Shown piece by piece: positions 1 through 12,000 of a stretch of 64,000 nt of DNA. This DNA is from Microcyclospora pomicola (taxonomy: Eukaryota > Ascomycota > Dothideomycetes > Capnodiales), in contig NHNY01000001.1 of assembly GCA_002786065.1 (NCBI GenBank), forward strand, positions 1,984,001-2,048,000, given 5' to 3'. The notes under the pieces are model-generated. The model ran no database searches, was not told the DNA's origin, and saw nothing but the letters and a program-made list of their open reading frames with translations. Each line of letters opens with the position of its first letter. The stretch's first letter is position 1. The translations under genes and the position numbers were made by a program.

Positions 1-117
1 ATCCATCTCGCATCAGTGCATCCTGAGAACCGCCAAGAATCACGCCAATCGAGCACTGTTCAGCTGAGCTCTCGGGTGCTGGACTATGCGCAGTCCGAGA
101 AGTGGAGAGACATGTGA
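1..117 (+). CDS. Possible 3' end of a gene cut by the left edge
   Basis: Reading frame 1 is open from the first base and ends in TGA at 115-117, giving 38 residues with the sense ending VLDYAQSEKWRDM. The composition is protein-like, but no domain is recognisable and a run of this length can occur by chance. It may be the last exon of a plus-strand gene lying to the left of the window. Confidence 0.22.
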   Translation: MHLASVHPENRQESRQSSTVQLSSRVLDYAQSEKWRDM

Positions 118-768
118 GAACCAGCCGTTCAAAAGGGACTGGAGTTCTGGGCGCTGCGTGAAGGCGGGGACCTCGGTCAGCGTACATATAGAGCAAGGAA
201 AGGTAATGTTCCGTATTAGCCGGCATTAAAGCGAGGCCAATCCTCTAAAATCCGTCTTCGTGTGAAAATCAGTTGACCTCAGCTCTCTCGTGATCCCAAT
301 CCTTCGGCAGGCAACAACGCCGTGTTTTTCGGCCCCGATCCCGAAATACGCATCACGCAGCAACTTCTCGTCTCGTCCACCTTTCACTACATCGAAGATG
401 CGATGGCGGAGACTCAACATGAGGCTGGGACAGATCTCCCAGTGGTCAGGCTAACATGCCGGTACGTTGATAAATGAACACTGCATGGTGCGGTTCACTC
501 AGATAACACCAGTTTGCCAAAAAGGCAAACGGGAGCAAGGACATTCGACGATGATGATTGTAAAATAGACATATAGCTGAGCTATTTTGATCAAGATAGT
601 TGCGCCAACATTCTCCTCTGGGAATGTTTATAGATGAGGCATCGTATTGATGACATTTGGGTATCGTACATCTGTATTTGTTACCGCCCCGAACTCAGCT
701 GAGGGCGGGGATCTTTGCGTATTCGAGTCACTCAGGCGGGTAACGAAGACATCGCTTCCACCATCGGT
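118..768. other. Intergenic, no gene seen
   Basis: This stretch lies between the possible gene tail on the left and the 3' end of the zinc-finger/TenA-like gene. It holds only short open frames, the longest being 64 codons on the minus strand at 226-420. I see no motif or repeat. Confidence 0.5.
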
Positions 769-2835
769 TCAAGCAGCACGATTGGCTGCCTCAATGGCAC
801 CCAGTCCAGACTCTGCGAACGGCGAATTCAAGTCGCCGTTGTCCTCGTCGCCATCCTCGTCGACCAGACTCACGACATGATCAGAGTCAGCCTCTGGTGC
901 CGACTTGTTGATTGACCCGGATCTGCTATCTTCTGGCAAGCTCTTCTCACGCTCTTCGGTGAGCTCGTCCTCACCCATGCCGGTGACTTTGGGCCAGATC
1001 TGAGTCCACAACCAGAGGGTCTGCTTAAAAGCCGTCTCGCACGCCATCATCTCCTGTATTCCATTGCCGGATGTCTGCGCATTTGCGATCTCGTCAACGA
1101 TAGCTTTACATGCTTCCACGAAGCGAATGTAGTTGATCGAAGTCCAGTTCTGGATGAACGATTCGTGAAGCGCGGATATGTGTGCATTGTCAGCCGCTGC
1201 GAGCCCATTACCTGCTGTGTAACCGTTGGAGCGACTTGGTGTCAAATATGAGGGTAATGAGTATGAGCTTGAATTGCCCACAGAAGAAACGAAATTGCCA
1301 GCATATTGAAATGACACGCAAAATAACTGGCCATAGGTTAGGGTCGAACCATAATTCGCGATGATGTCGACTTACATGCTCGATCGACCACAGAACCACC
1401 AAACCCTCGAGGAGACTTGCTGAAGCTGATGCGGCGCTGTGGAATAAGTCGATAATGCCTTTGGTTGCGGGCTTCGGCTCTTCCTTTGGGACATGCAAGA
1501 AGTATTTGCGTTTCGTCGCCTCGATAAACTCGAGCTCCTTCTTCATGTTGTTGACGGCAGAGCAAAGAAGATCGGCTGCACGGAAAGTCGGGTCATACTG
1601 AAGCTTGTCGGAGTCGGATATCTTGATTTTACCGATCAAAGAGCCGACGAAGGGTATGAGGGCACGCGAGATGTGTATCTCCTGGGCGAGCCATTGGTTG
1701 AGAGCCGATGCTGAGAGGGTACCACACCCGGCATGCGAAAGGAATTGTTGTTGGGTCGCCGCAGCTACTGCTGCTGAGCTCTTCGATAGCAACAGGTTGA
1801 TCATCGATGGTAGCTTCGGTGGCTGTGGTACCTTGAAAGGAGTAAAATTGCTTGGTCGGCCGTTCTTGTTCATCGTCTTCGTTGCTTTTGCCATGGGACG
1901 CCCAGCTAGATTCGGGTTCGGCAGTGCGCCTTTCCAAATCTCGCTGCCGAATCCGCTGTTAGCACTGCCTGGGCCATGGTCATCTCCACCAGCCCGATCG
2001 ACAATCATCGCCAGCTCGCCGTTAGCAAGTGCCTGCTGTCCTTCGTTGGATTGAAGGAATTCCTGGCAGCTTTGCAGATGCTCAAATTGTCTGGTGGTAT
2101 TCTTCGCCCGCACATATCCACAGAAGTTGCAACGTGCACGCGTGCACTTCTGTCCATTGACCTCGTCGAAAAACTCACCGAAGAACTATATGGGCTTTAG
2201 CATGTTGACTGAGCACGTCACAGGCCGTTGAGGCGCAAAACATTCAATCGCGTAGTCATTACCTTCGACAAGTCGGGGAACTTGTTCGGTTGTGGTCCGC
2301 TCGGTGTATAGTGCGCTCCATTCATAAATGCGCCATCATTATCAACGCTGGCAGCAGGCATGCCACGAGTCCGCTTGATGTATGGATGTGCGGGCTGGAG
2401 TTCCTCTCCATTACCAGCAGCGCGCCACCTACAGATCGGTCAATTCCGCTCGCGCAGTGTGTTTGGATATGTTTGAGATCGTACTCGAGATAAGCGGCAC
2501 AACTTTGCAAGTGTTCTTTCTTTCTATTCAGCGTTTTGGCTCCGCAAGTCCACTCCTGGCGGAGCTTGTCAGTCGCTTGTTATGATAAACGTATCCGACA
2601 AGCTTGATTCTCACCTTGCAGTGTATACATCGAACGATATCATTCTGGCCTTGTGGATCAACCGCGATAAACTAGTCGTACATTCAGTTCTAGATTCTAG
2701 GTCATGCTTAATCGGGCTGCGAGACTTGCCTGGCCGTGAGTGTAATGGCTAAGACCACCTAGTGTTAGTGACAATGTCATCCACGAGAAGTAATGTTCAA
2801 CGGACGCCAGCGACTTACTCAGGAGGACGAGGCAT
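769..2835 (-). CDS. Two-zinc-finger protein with TenA/THI-4 (haem-oxygenase-like) domain
   Basis: I read seven exons: 2835-2819, 2748-2730, 2671-2615, 2564-2485, 2428-2263, 2185-1376 and 1326-769. All junctions keep frame and give 568 residues. Two fingers of the form CX2C-Xn-HX3C are visible: C27, C30, H49, C53 and C132, C135, H149, C153. Both close with EHLQSC, and both look like divergent BED-type fingers. A basic Pro-rich linker follows, and from about residue 245 to 500 there is an all-helical domain with the marks of fungal TENA/THI-4 proteins (WLAQEIHISRALIPFVGSL and LLEGLVVLWSIEH). The tail is acidic and Ser-rich. TenA enzymes hydrolyse thiamine breakdown products, but the fingers suggest a nucleic-acid-binding or regulatory role, which is inference. 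The second intron uses a GC donor (CAG/GCAAGT), and the first two exons are only 17 and 19 nt long. The finger exons are less certain than the two large exons. Confidence 0.75.
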
Positions 2836-5143
2836 TGCGTTGATCGTTTTTCAACGCATGCAGGGAAGCGCTCCGCTATGAATGTCAGGTACACTCTATT
2901 AGCTTAGGTTTCGGGCGCAGACACTGTTTTGTCAAATGTCGGATGGGAAGAGAGACAGATCGGCGAACCCTGGTGAAATGCGCATACGCCGAAGCTGTTT
3001 GGGTGAATTGAAAAACCGCGTGCAAATGCGACGGAACGAGCGAAAGCCGGAGAAAAACGGTGGGCTCGCAACTTATCTGGGCCCGGCATTATCGCAAGCC
3101 CCACATGATGCACTTTGGGTTATTGCAGGTGTAATATAGCTCGACTTAGTCATGGCTCTCGAGTTTTACTCTCCGTCCATAGGTAACCTAAGGTAAGGTA
3201 TGGTACCTAAGGTTGGTAGGCATACCTCTCAATCAATCACATACATCAGCTATCATGACAGACAGCTGTAAGGTAACAAGAGCAGCATGTATGGAAGGCA
3301 TCATGACTGCGTACCCATACATGTAGGCTCACCTTGCGAATGAGAAGCTCAAGTACCTCAGCACTAGTCGTACAATCACTCCACAGAGATATCATGCTGC
3401 CTATAGTTGTTGTGCTCTATGCCGACACGGAGTTCCGAGTCCTCGCGGCCGTTTCTGTTCTCCTCACACTGTACTGTGAACCAGGTCGCCTTCGACTTTC
3501 ATTGGTAAGGACATCGAAAGAGGTAACTGTAGATCAGACGATGCTCAGAGCGACCTCGATAAATATAATACGTATACGGAGGTTTGACGGTCACACGTCG
3601 ATCGTTGCCACCACTTGATCTCTGCCAGCTGAGGGTCTGTTGCAGACACAATCGAGATACACTGCATGCGGATTATAGGCTATCAGCAGGCTTGCCAGAG
3701 TAATGGCGGTGTCGACTGGGAGAATTTCTCTGTGGGCGCATGAAGGGTGTAGACATTAAGCAGAGCGGCCTGAGAGACTTTCTTGATCCAATGAGAACAC
3801 TGAATGCGAGGGCGCTCCGAGTGCCATGAAGCACCCGATCGCAATGTATTGACACAATGTCGATGCATTCCATACGACCGCGATACTCCATTCCATCCGT
3901 TGGAACATTATCATCAGGCCTAGTAGCGTTGTAGGCAACGTTCGCACGGCGTGGATGTCAACGTGAGACCACTGAACCAGGCTCAATTGCGAGGAATGCA
4001 GACATCTCATGACAGGGCCTCTACGCTTTGTCCTCATCACGAATGAACTGCTCTACTGAGACCGCAGACTGCTCCAGCCAAGCAGCGGCCCATGAAATTT
4101 TGCGGCCATAGCTGATGCAGGGCTCACTACTCATGGCAAGCAAAGTGACTGACCTCACGCAAGACTATTGTTCGAAGATGTAGCACGAGTCTCAAAGTTC
4201 TACGGTCCCTGTTGTCGCAATGAACGTAAAGTCTTGTATCCATATTGTACCGAGTCTTCACCCGTCTCGAACTCGAGTGAACGTCGTGCTAACTCGGCGA
4301 GTGAGTCTTGAGTATAGGGAGAAAGCGCGCCGGATCGATTGAGGCATGCGAAGCGATGCGGTAGACGTGATGCTGGTGCGTGGAGAGTGATGGAGAACGC
4401 AATGAACGCGAACGAGAGGTCTGTGTCAGTCGGAATCGCCGGATTTCGGATTCGCTCAATCATGGTGGTCAGTCCCCTCTTTGCGTGCCTATAGCATATC
4501 TCCGCCGCGCTCTTGTGCGATGAGCACACTCGCACTGAGATGTGTGAAGTGCAATGAGAGACGAATTTGTAGAAGGGCGATGGAGAGCCCAGGATGTAGG
4601 TAGGCAGTTACCGATAGCTGTACGGTGATTGCCGGAACAGAGTGGATCTCACAGTTTCTGGCTGCCTTCCTTGGCAAACCCGCTTCCACCTCATCTCATC
4701 GGAAGAGAATTGCGCATCACGCCTTCGTCGCAAGGTCTCTCAAGTACATAGCATTCGTTCTAGAAGCTTACCGATGCGGCATATTCGTCTACTTGACTCG
4801 ATTGTACTGTGAACTCGACTGCGTCTCACCTGCTACCGGGAGTCGCTCGGCGCGCCGAATCGCGCGACAGCTATCTCCGGCGTCAGCGACAAGGGGAGAC
4901 ATCTGTTTTGTGTCTCAAGGAGATTCTACTAGAAGCGTATGCCTTTCTGCAGAGCTTGAGATGCGATAGTGCTTCCGGAAAAGCCATCGCGATTGACGAC
5001 TAAAGGTAGAATTGTATCGCATAACAGATTGGAGCATACAAGCACTGAGGGTGCATCTCGCACCTTGTGCTAGGGACTCACATCATGAGAACATCGGTCC
5101 TGCAACTACACCGTCTAGTGACCCATCACAAATCACTCCCAGC
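2836..5143. other. Intergenic between two divergent genes
   Basis: This is the shared upstream region of the zinc-finger/TenA-like gene (minus) and the nicotinamidase gene (plus). Open frames reach 114 codons but none resembles a known family. At 3180-3230 there is a cluster of short TACCTAAGGTA-like repeats. Nothing else stands out. Confidence 0.5.
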
Positions 5144-6050
5144 ATGGCTTCGTCCGTGTTTGATGATCAAGAGGTCATCACGATCAGTCCTGTGCACGGC
5201 GTATCCAAAATATATCCCGCTGAGAGCACTGGCTCCGCTGCAACACTGGGGCATCTCAGCAACAGCATAGACGCACAAGAAAGCCGCCACGATCGCAGCA
5301 AAACGGCTCTCCTGATCATCGACCTGTGCGCAAGACCCAGTCCTGTCTGACACTTCCCGCACTCGATGCTGATAGCTTGGGTGCAGCCAGGAAGACTTCT
5401 GTCCGCCAGACGGGACTCTTGCGGTCTCTGGCGGCCGCGACATAGCCCCTGCGATCAACGAGCTTCTACGACTCCCCTTCGATCTCAAAGTCGCCACGCG
5501 TGACTGGCATCCGGCTGATCACGTATCTTTCGCACATAATCATGGGAAGAAACCGTTCGAAGGTCACACGATCCACAACCCAGAAAATCCGCAAGAGAAG
5601 CAGACAACAGTGCTTTGGCCTTCGCACTGCATACAACAGACGAGAGGCGCAGACCTCATCCCAGAGCTCAGCAAGCCAGCACTCAACTACATCTTGAATA
5701 AAGGCATGGATTCGCGGGTGGAGTCGTATTCGGCATTTGGACCACCGTTCAGGAATCCTTCGCTGGGCTCGCAGTGGCTTACAGAGACACTACACAGCGT
5801 GGGTGTACAGCGTGTCTTTGTCGCTGGGCTGGCACTCGACTACTGCGTCAAGTGTACTGCACTCGACGCCGCAGACTTGGGGTTCGAAACTTTCGTACTT
5901 ACAGACTGCACAAATGCGGTCGACTCCAGCACTGAAGCCCGTGTTGCACTCTCGGATATATTCCAAGCGGCTGGTGTTCTCCTCATTACCAGTGAGCAGC
6001 TGTCGGCAACATCTGAGGGCAGTTCAATTGCTGTGGAAGCTCGTCCATAA
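5144..6050 (+). CDS. PNC1: Nicotinamidase (isochorismatase-fold amidase)
   Basis: The enzyme hydrolyses nicotinamide to nicotinic acid and ammonia in the NAD+ salvage pathway. Exons 5144-5325 and 5387-6050 are joined by a GTGCGC donor and a GTGCAG acceptor, giving 281 residues. The catalytic triad is present: Asp60 in LLIIDLQEDFC, Lys in LNKGMDSRVESYSAF and Cys in GLALDYCVK. Metal ligands Asp100, His102 and His106 lie in RDWHPADHVSF, and the WPSHCIQ block is also there. The first 52 residues precede the conserved core and look disordered. Yeast Pnc1 is about 216 residues and lacks such an extension. The ATG at 5144 is the best in-frame start just before it; an open frame continues up to 5012. 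The enzyme is probably cytosolic and nuclear or peroxisomal, as known for the family. Confidence 0.88.
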
Positions 6051-9000
6051 AACAATAGAGTATGTGGCAATGCAAGTGGTGACAGCAACTCATGAGGTCA
6101 ACCCGTTCCGTGTACTATCGCACTGAGGGTACTGGCTCTGAACAGCTGACGAAGACCACATCGCTGTGAGTGCATGGATAGTTATGTTGCGGGCTATCAA
6201 AAGAATTCTCAATCCTCACCATGGTTCCAAAAGTTGTGTTCTTCCTTCTACCGAGGGAGCTGCACGCACAAGGGTGCAATGGTCTCGTACACCGTACTAC
6301 CTTGAGGGCGCGATTGGACTTCGTTCAGGGACTTGCCCGCCGACCGGTACCGGGGCAGATTGGCAAGACTTTCGGTGGCTGGTGTCAGACATGAGGAGTT
6401 CTCTGCAGTGTCTAAGCTGGCGTGCCAGTCTTTGGGTAGAGTTTGTCCTGTCGCCAGTGGAGAGACTGTCTCTGTCTCTGTCTGTGGCTGAGGTATGAGG
6501 CATCTGGGCTTCACGGAGATGCCACGCAAGAACAGCAATTCCGCTTGCTGGCGTCGTGAGGTATATGTCCTTCTGGCGTACCATGCTTGCCATATGTGGT
6601 CAAGACAGCAATGGACCTCTGCACTCGCGTCAGAGTCAGCTCGCCTGGTGACTTGTCCACCGCATCGTACCTCTGCGCACGAAGTAGATTGATCGGGTGA
6701 AGGTGATCATCAGACCCTCTTGCTTTGTGGAGCATTGAACTGGACAGAGCATATGCATAATATCCTGCCCGGTGTCTCTGTCTCGTCTCATCTCTTCGAC
6801 CTTCGAATGTTCCACCTGATGCAGTCACTGTCGGCGCTCATGTCCAGGCAATGCACTCTTTGCACACGTTGGAAGCAATACCTCATCGTCAGCATTGGAC
6901 CATCATCAACGAGCTCGGATGCCTCTCGACATGTACCACAAGTACGCAAGAGGGTCCTGCTGAGTGTTCTTCGACTGTAGGTTGCTGCTGCGGGTGAGGT
7001 TGTGCTGCCGTCCAGAGCCAGCTGATGCGTGTGGCGTATGTCTGGCCGACGGATACCAGCCGGAACTCTTGTTCAGCTAAACGCGTCCAAATATACTACT
7101 CTTCAGATTGGCTGGCTAAGCTATGCTGTTACCAACTATAGCGGTACCGCTGTGCAAGCCAGAGGCAGAAAATCAACAAGCTCGTCGCGTTTGCCTGTCT
7201 TGCAGCGTGGGGATGTCGCTACGCAACGCACATAGCAATCCCGCACCCCTGATCTGCGGCCCATACTCCATGGTCAGATATGGGTATTGTTGTCGCAGTG
7301 CTTCTTCCGCACTTCGCCCCCTGCTGTCCAGGCTCGTGGACCTTCTTCCAAGGGTGCCCGACCAAGATTGATCGTGTGATCAGCAGGCTCTACATCGTTG
7401 ATACTGCACCAGGTATTGTCTGATCGTTGAAGAGGTACTGCACAGTCCCTGTGGCTCTGCGTTGTTGTTTCGGTTCATGCTGCCTTTGGTCGTTGTAGCG
7501 CACGCTGGCCAGTGTCGAGATAAAAAGCACCGCTGTCGCGTATTGGCGACTGATAGGACCGGAAGCAATGGAGGATCGCATCATTGCTGTGACGTGTGAG
7601 GCCGTCGTCGTCGTTGACCTCGTCGCCGTCGGACAATTGTGCACATGGAAGGCGTACGGGCTCGGGCTCGTCGGCAACCTCACCACAGCCTCCTGGCCCT
7701 GGCGTGACAATGCTATCCGCAGCACTGCAAGGTGGAGCTTCTTCGCGGAGCGAGATAGAAGCACCATCTCACTGTCGTGTTAGTCTCAGCATACTGCACC
7801 AGCATGGTTGTTGTGTGGTCGAGCTTTATCATGTTCCTACGCGGTCTTGGCATCCATCCTCATCGCGATGCCGCAACAGCGCCAACATGCCACAACACGG
7901 CCATCTCATGATAGAATCGCTTCATACTTACTGCTGAGCATACATGGGACTCACTGTCGGACCTCCCGTTCTGATGTTGCAAAAATGTCCCCCACATCAA
8001 AAGATACAGGGAAGTGGCTCACGGCCGCTGGCATGGTATATATTTATTCAGAAATTCGATCGCTTGGAGCTCACCAGCCAACCATATCTTGGTTGGTTGG
8101 TCTGGTGGGCTCCATTGTGGGAATCTGGGGGGTTGCCGCCGCCGCTGCTGACCGTGGCACACGTTCGACTACACCATTAAAGACCCCCGCTAACATGGGC
8201 TTAGATCCTCATTATTAAATATACCTGGCTAAGACCAGAAGACACCAAGGTGTATAAAGGCCTCCGGGCCCATCCTTTTGCTCGCGCTCCTGCGCTCTTT
8301 TTATTTGCCTCGCGGTTGCGAGGTGGTTGCATACAGTTGTTATACGCGTGACTATTGCTTGTCACTGCAGCATAGTGATGCTAAAGATCTTCCTGAGGCA
8401 GCAAATCGTAGCTACGCAGCTGCGCCTACGGATCCTTGCTCTTGCAGTACGCTCGAATCCTCAGCAGAGTCACGCAATGCAATAATAGGCCCGATATGAG
8501 CTGCTTCTCTCTGTCTGTCAAACTGACCCCTATTGTTGCTTCAACTCTGTCACATTGCTCAAACATTATATTGGATGCTTTGGATCTGCTTATCCGATCT
8601 TCTAACAGCATTGCATGGCGTGTCAGTGCAGCAAACAGCAGTCCCGGTGATTGCTGACTGTAGGTCGGCTATCTGCATTTGTTTGCCCCCTGTAGGTCAC
8701 TTGATGTCTGTAGCACATTTACAAGACGTACTGCACTTCTACATTTTCCACCCCTCCTATTGCTCGTTTCACATACGAAGACTACCGGAAAGCAGCTCTG
8801 GCATTATCTGAACGCGTTCAACGATCTGTCTGACCATGAAAGCAGCGCTCTCCAAGTCTTACGCAGTTGGGCACATTTTGACAGTCACAGCGGTCAGGAG
8901 TTGCCAGCAACCGCGACTACAAGAAGAACCATGGAGATGCAGTCTTGCTCGATCATGTAAGTGAGAGACTGACCATTGACAGAACATGGACGTGACATTG

Positions 9001-12000
9001 TCGACGTCCTTTTGATGATGCGGACGTTTTGACTCCGCCTGCACGACATGGTCAGCACGAGACGCCGCAGTGAACTTTGCATTCCCTCCGCCCAGCATCC
9101 TCCACGTCCCTTGCACCGTCCACCTTTTGCTTCGACAAGATCGCAAGCATGTCGCGGAATTCCCAAGTTATGTAACCTCCTCTTATCTCTCTGCTGGTAT
9201 CAGCGGGCGACGCGTCAGTCACTTCGACAGTATTCGAGATGTGGCGAAAGCCTACTCCTGCTCACTTACCGCGCGACGCGACAGGGACATACAATCGAAC
9301 CTTCCCCTATCTCGAGCAAGCGAGATTCATGACATGCGTATGTTCGTTCGTGCAGCTATAGAAGAAAAGTTCACGGGGTTTTGTCCCGACACCTCGTACA
9401 CGACGGGAGATTGATCAGAGGTACGTCTGTGGAAGAGCAACAAGAGGCAAGGGAACGTGCACATTCGCGATAACTTTAGGGAAGCTGACAAGAAGTATAA
9501 CTTCAAGGGGGCGAGCCAAGACTGTCTTCGATCGAGAAACGCAGATTCTTACGCAACGGGAGATTGTCAACAAGTACGTCTGCGAAAGAGCAACGAGAGG
9601 CAAGTGAGTATGCACATGGGCGTGAAAGGGTCAGGAAAGCTGACAGGAATCAGTGGTTCAGGGGGGCGAACAATCACGGCCTTAGACCAAGAGGCGCATA
9701 TTCGCACGCGACGAGAGAATGATAACAGGTATGTCTGCGAAAGAGCAACGAGAGGCAAGGGAGCATGCACATATGCGAGGAGAGCTGAGAATAGCCGACA
9801 GGAATCAGTAGTTGTAGGGTCCACACAATCACTGCCCTGGATCGAACGACGCAGATGGCTTTACAATGTTTCCTCGCGGTCAGGACGCCCAAGACATAGA
9901 CAATCCGTCGGGCAGTGGGTACCTTCAACATGCGTGCGATAGGAACGCGTTCAACTCGCGCAAAACTGCTCCTGTGGGCGCTTCGAAATACTCCTCAGCA
10001 CGCAGATCAATAATTATATCAGCTACAGTTTCCTCCTGACAGTTGCTCGCGTTGGCCGATCCTCCTTGTTCCGTTGCACGAACTTCTGCCACCCACTCCT
10101 CGGTTCGCATCGATACTCCTCACTTCACCCACTAACGCTTCGCTGCCTCCATCTGGTCGCCACCTGAGCCCTGCCCTCGAATGCAGGCTCCTACAGCCAC
10201 AATACAGATGCCTGTGTTCCTCGCCTACAGTTCTGACTTTACGAGAAATAGCCTGAGTCAGTCAAAGATCGAAATCAGCATCCATAGACATGATAAGGAC
10301 GAAAAGAGTCGCACTGCGCGTAGACGACCATGGTCATGGTTATAGACAGAAGTGACAAAGTACGGAAACTGGAGGATTGCGCGAGGGGAAGACAAACCAC
10401 GCTGAAATTACAGTTGATTGTGGTTGTAGCTGGTCAAACAGTGACAAACGACGAAGTTGACCAAGAAGACTGACAGGAGGACAAACAGATATACAATTGC
10501 GGAATTGGTCGCGAAGAGCACCTCACTGTCAAGATACATGCAGCCACGGCAGACCGACAGCTTGGGAAAATCCAGAATCGAGCTCGAAATACAGCTCACT
10601 GCCAAGGAACAACACGAAGCCACGGCGCGACGAGAACACGATTTAACCATGCCAGGGGGCGGCAACAAGCACCAGCAATGGGTGTCAGCTACCTCAGTCC
10701 TGCATCATGTACCAATCAGCTTATCCTTGCACCTCTCTGTCTGGAGCACGGTACACTCAACCTTGTAAGTTCCAGGACGATAGCACGATCTTGCAAGCCA
10801 AGAGACCAGGACGGCGAACAGACACAAATCACGCCACGCGCAGCTGAGAGCACGTCGTACATCCGTATCGCAGCGCAAGAGGAGACTGAGACATATATAC
10901 GTAAGTGCAGCTAGATCTCGATACGACAATGCATCTTTCAGGGCAGGACACATCCAGCAACAACGTTCAAACCAGCTCCGGGCAAGCCCCCAACACTTTC
11001 CCAGCGACAATCCCATTGGACACAGTCCTCACCAACCCTTTAACCTCCGCCAATGCCACCCCTTCCAAGCCTCCATCCCCTTCTCGACTTCTCGGGGAGC
11101 CTATCTCCCCCTTTCGCCTGTAGATTGCTTGCTCAGGCATTTCCACAGCCATTGTGTCAGGAGGAAAGAGCTCGAGCATGGCCTGAGTCGTTCATCAACC
11201 GTTCCACTTCCAAACCCTGGAATCAAGAAATGACGTTGCTGGACCCATCATTCCTCCGCGACGCACGCGCTGTCATGGGATCTTGCACCGCCATGGAAGC
11301 AAACTTATAGGCGACTAGCAGAAAAGCTACGAAGATAGGCTTCTCGCCTTGATATGAGCCATGGCTACAGCACGAGATGGAGAGGGTACGAGTGTCGTCT
11401 ACTTCGGCTCCGAAAGGCTCAGAGTGACAACAGTCAATATACGAGCAGAAAGAGCAAAGGAAACATAGGAGGCATTGGAGCAGGGGCAGGTGTGCGAACC
11501 CCGATTTTCAACATATATAAACAAGCTACCCTGGATTTTGATAGGCGATTGTAGCAGGATGAGATGTTCCTCAAGTCAGAAAGAGCATGCAAGCTGCGAC
11601 GCGTCAAAGCTTGCACAAAGTCTGGAGACGAAGGAGAAGGGAGGGTTCGGATATGGGGCCCACGAAGTTAGGAAGGAACCAAGGTAGGCAGGTGAGACAG
11701 GTCCGACTGGTCTGGAATGTAGGACATTAGCAGTCTCGCAGCATGGAAGTGGGCCTCTCCACGCTCCATCCATCGATCTGGCCGTCCGACCTGTCTCGCT
11801 ATCCAACCAAAGCCAATGTCACCGACTTTCTCCCACCACTGTACCGAGATCTCGTATCATCGAGACATCTTACATACCTCATTGCCCGTCTCGACAATTT
11901 CGATGATGATTTGTGCCAGCTCGGGCACGCGTCGGATATCACAGGAAACCACGCAAACTCCTCAGGTAGCTGAGCTGGACTGGAGACACGACCCGTGATC

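Noticed and set aside
10967-11179. 70-codon minus frame with charged, Gly-rich sense ending VLGACPELV
   Set aside because: Protein-like in tone, but no supporting upstream exon, start or family match could be found.
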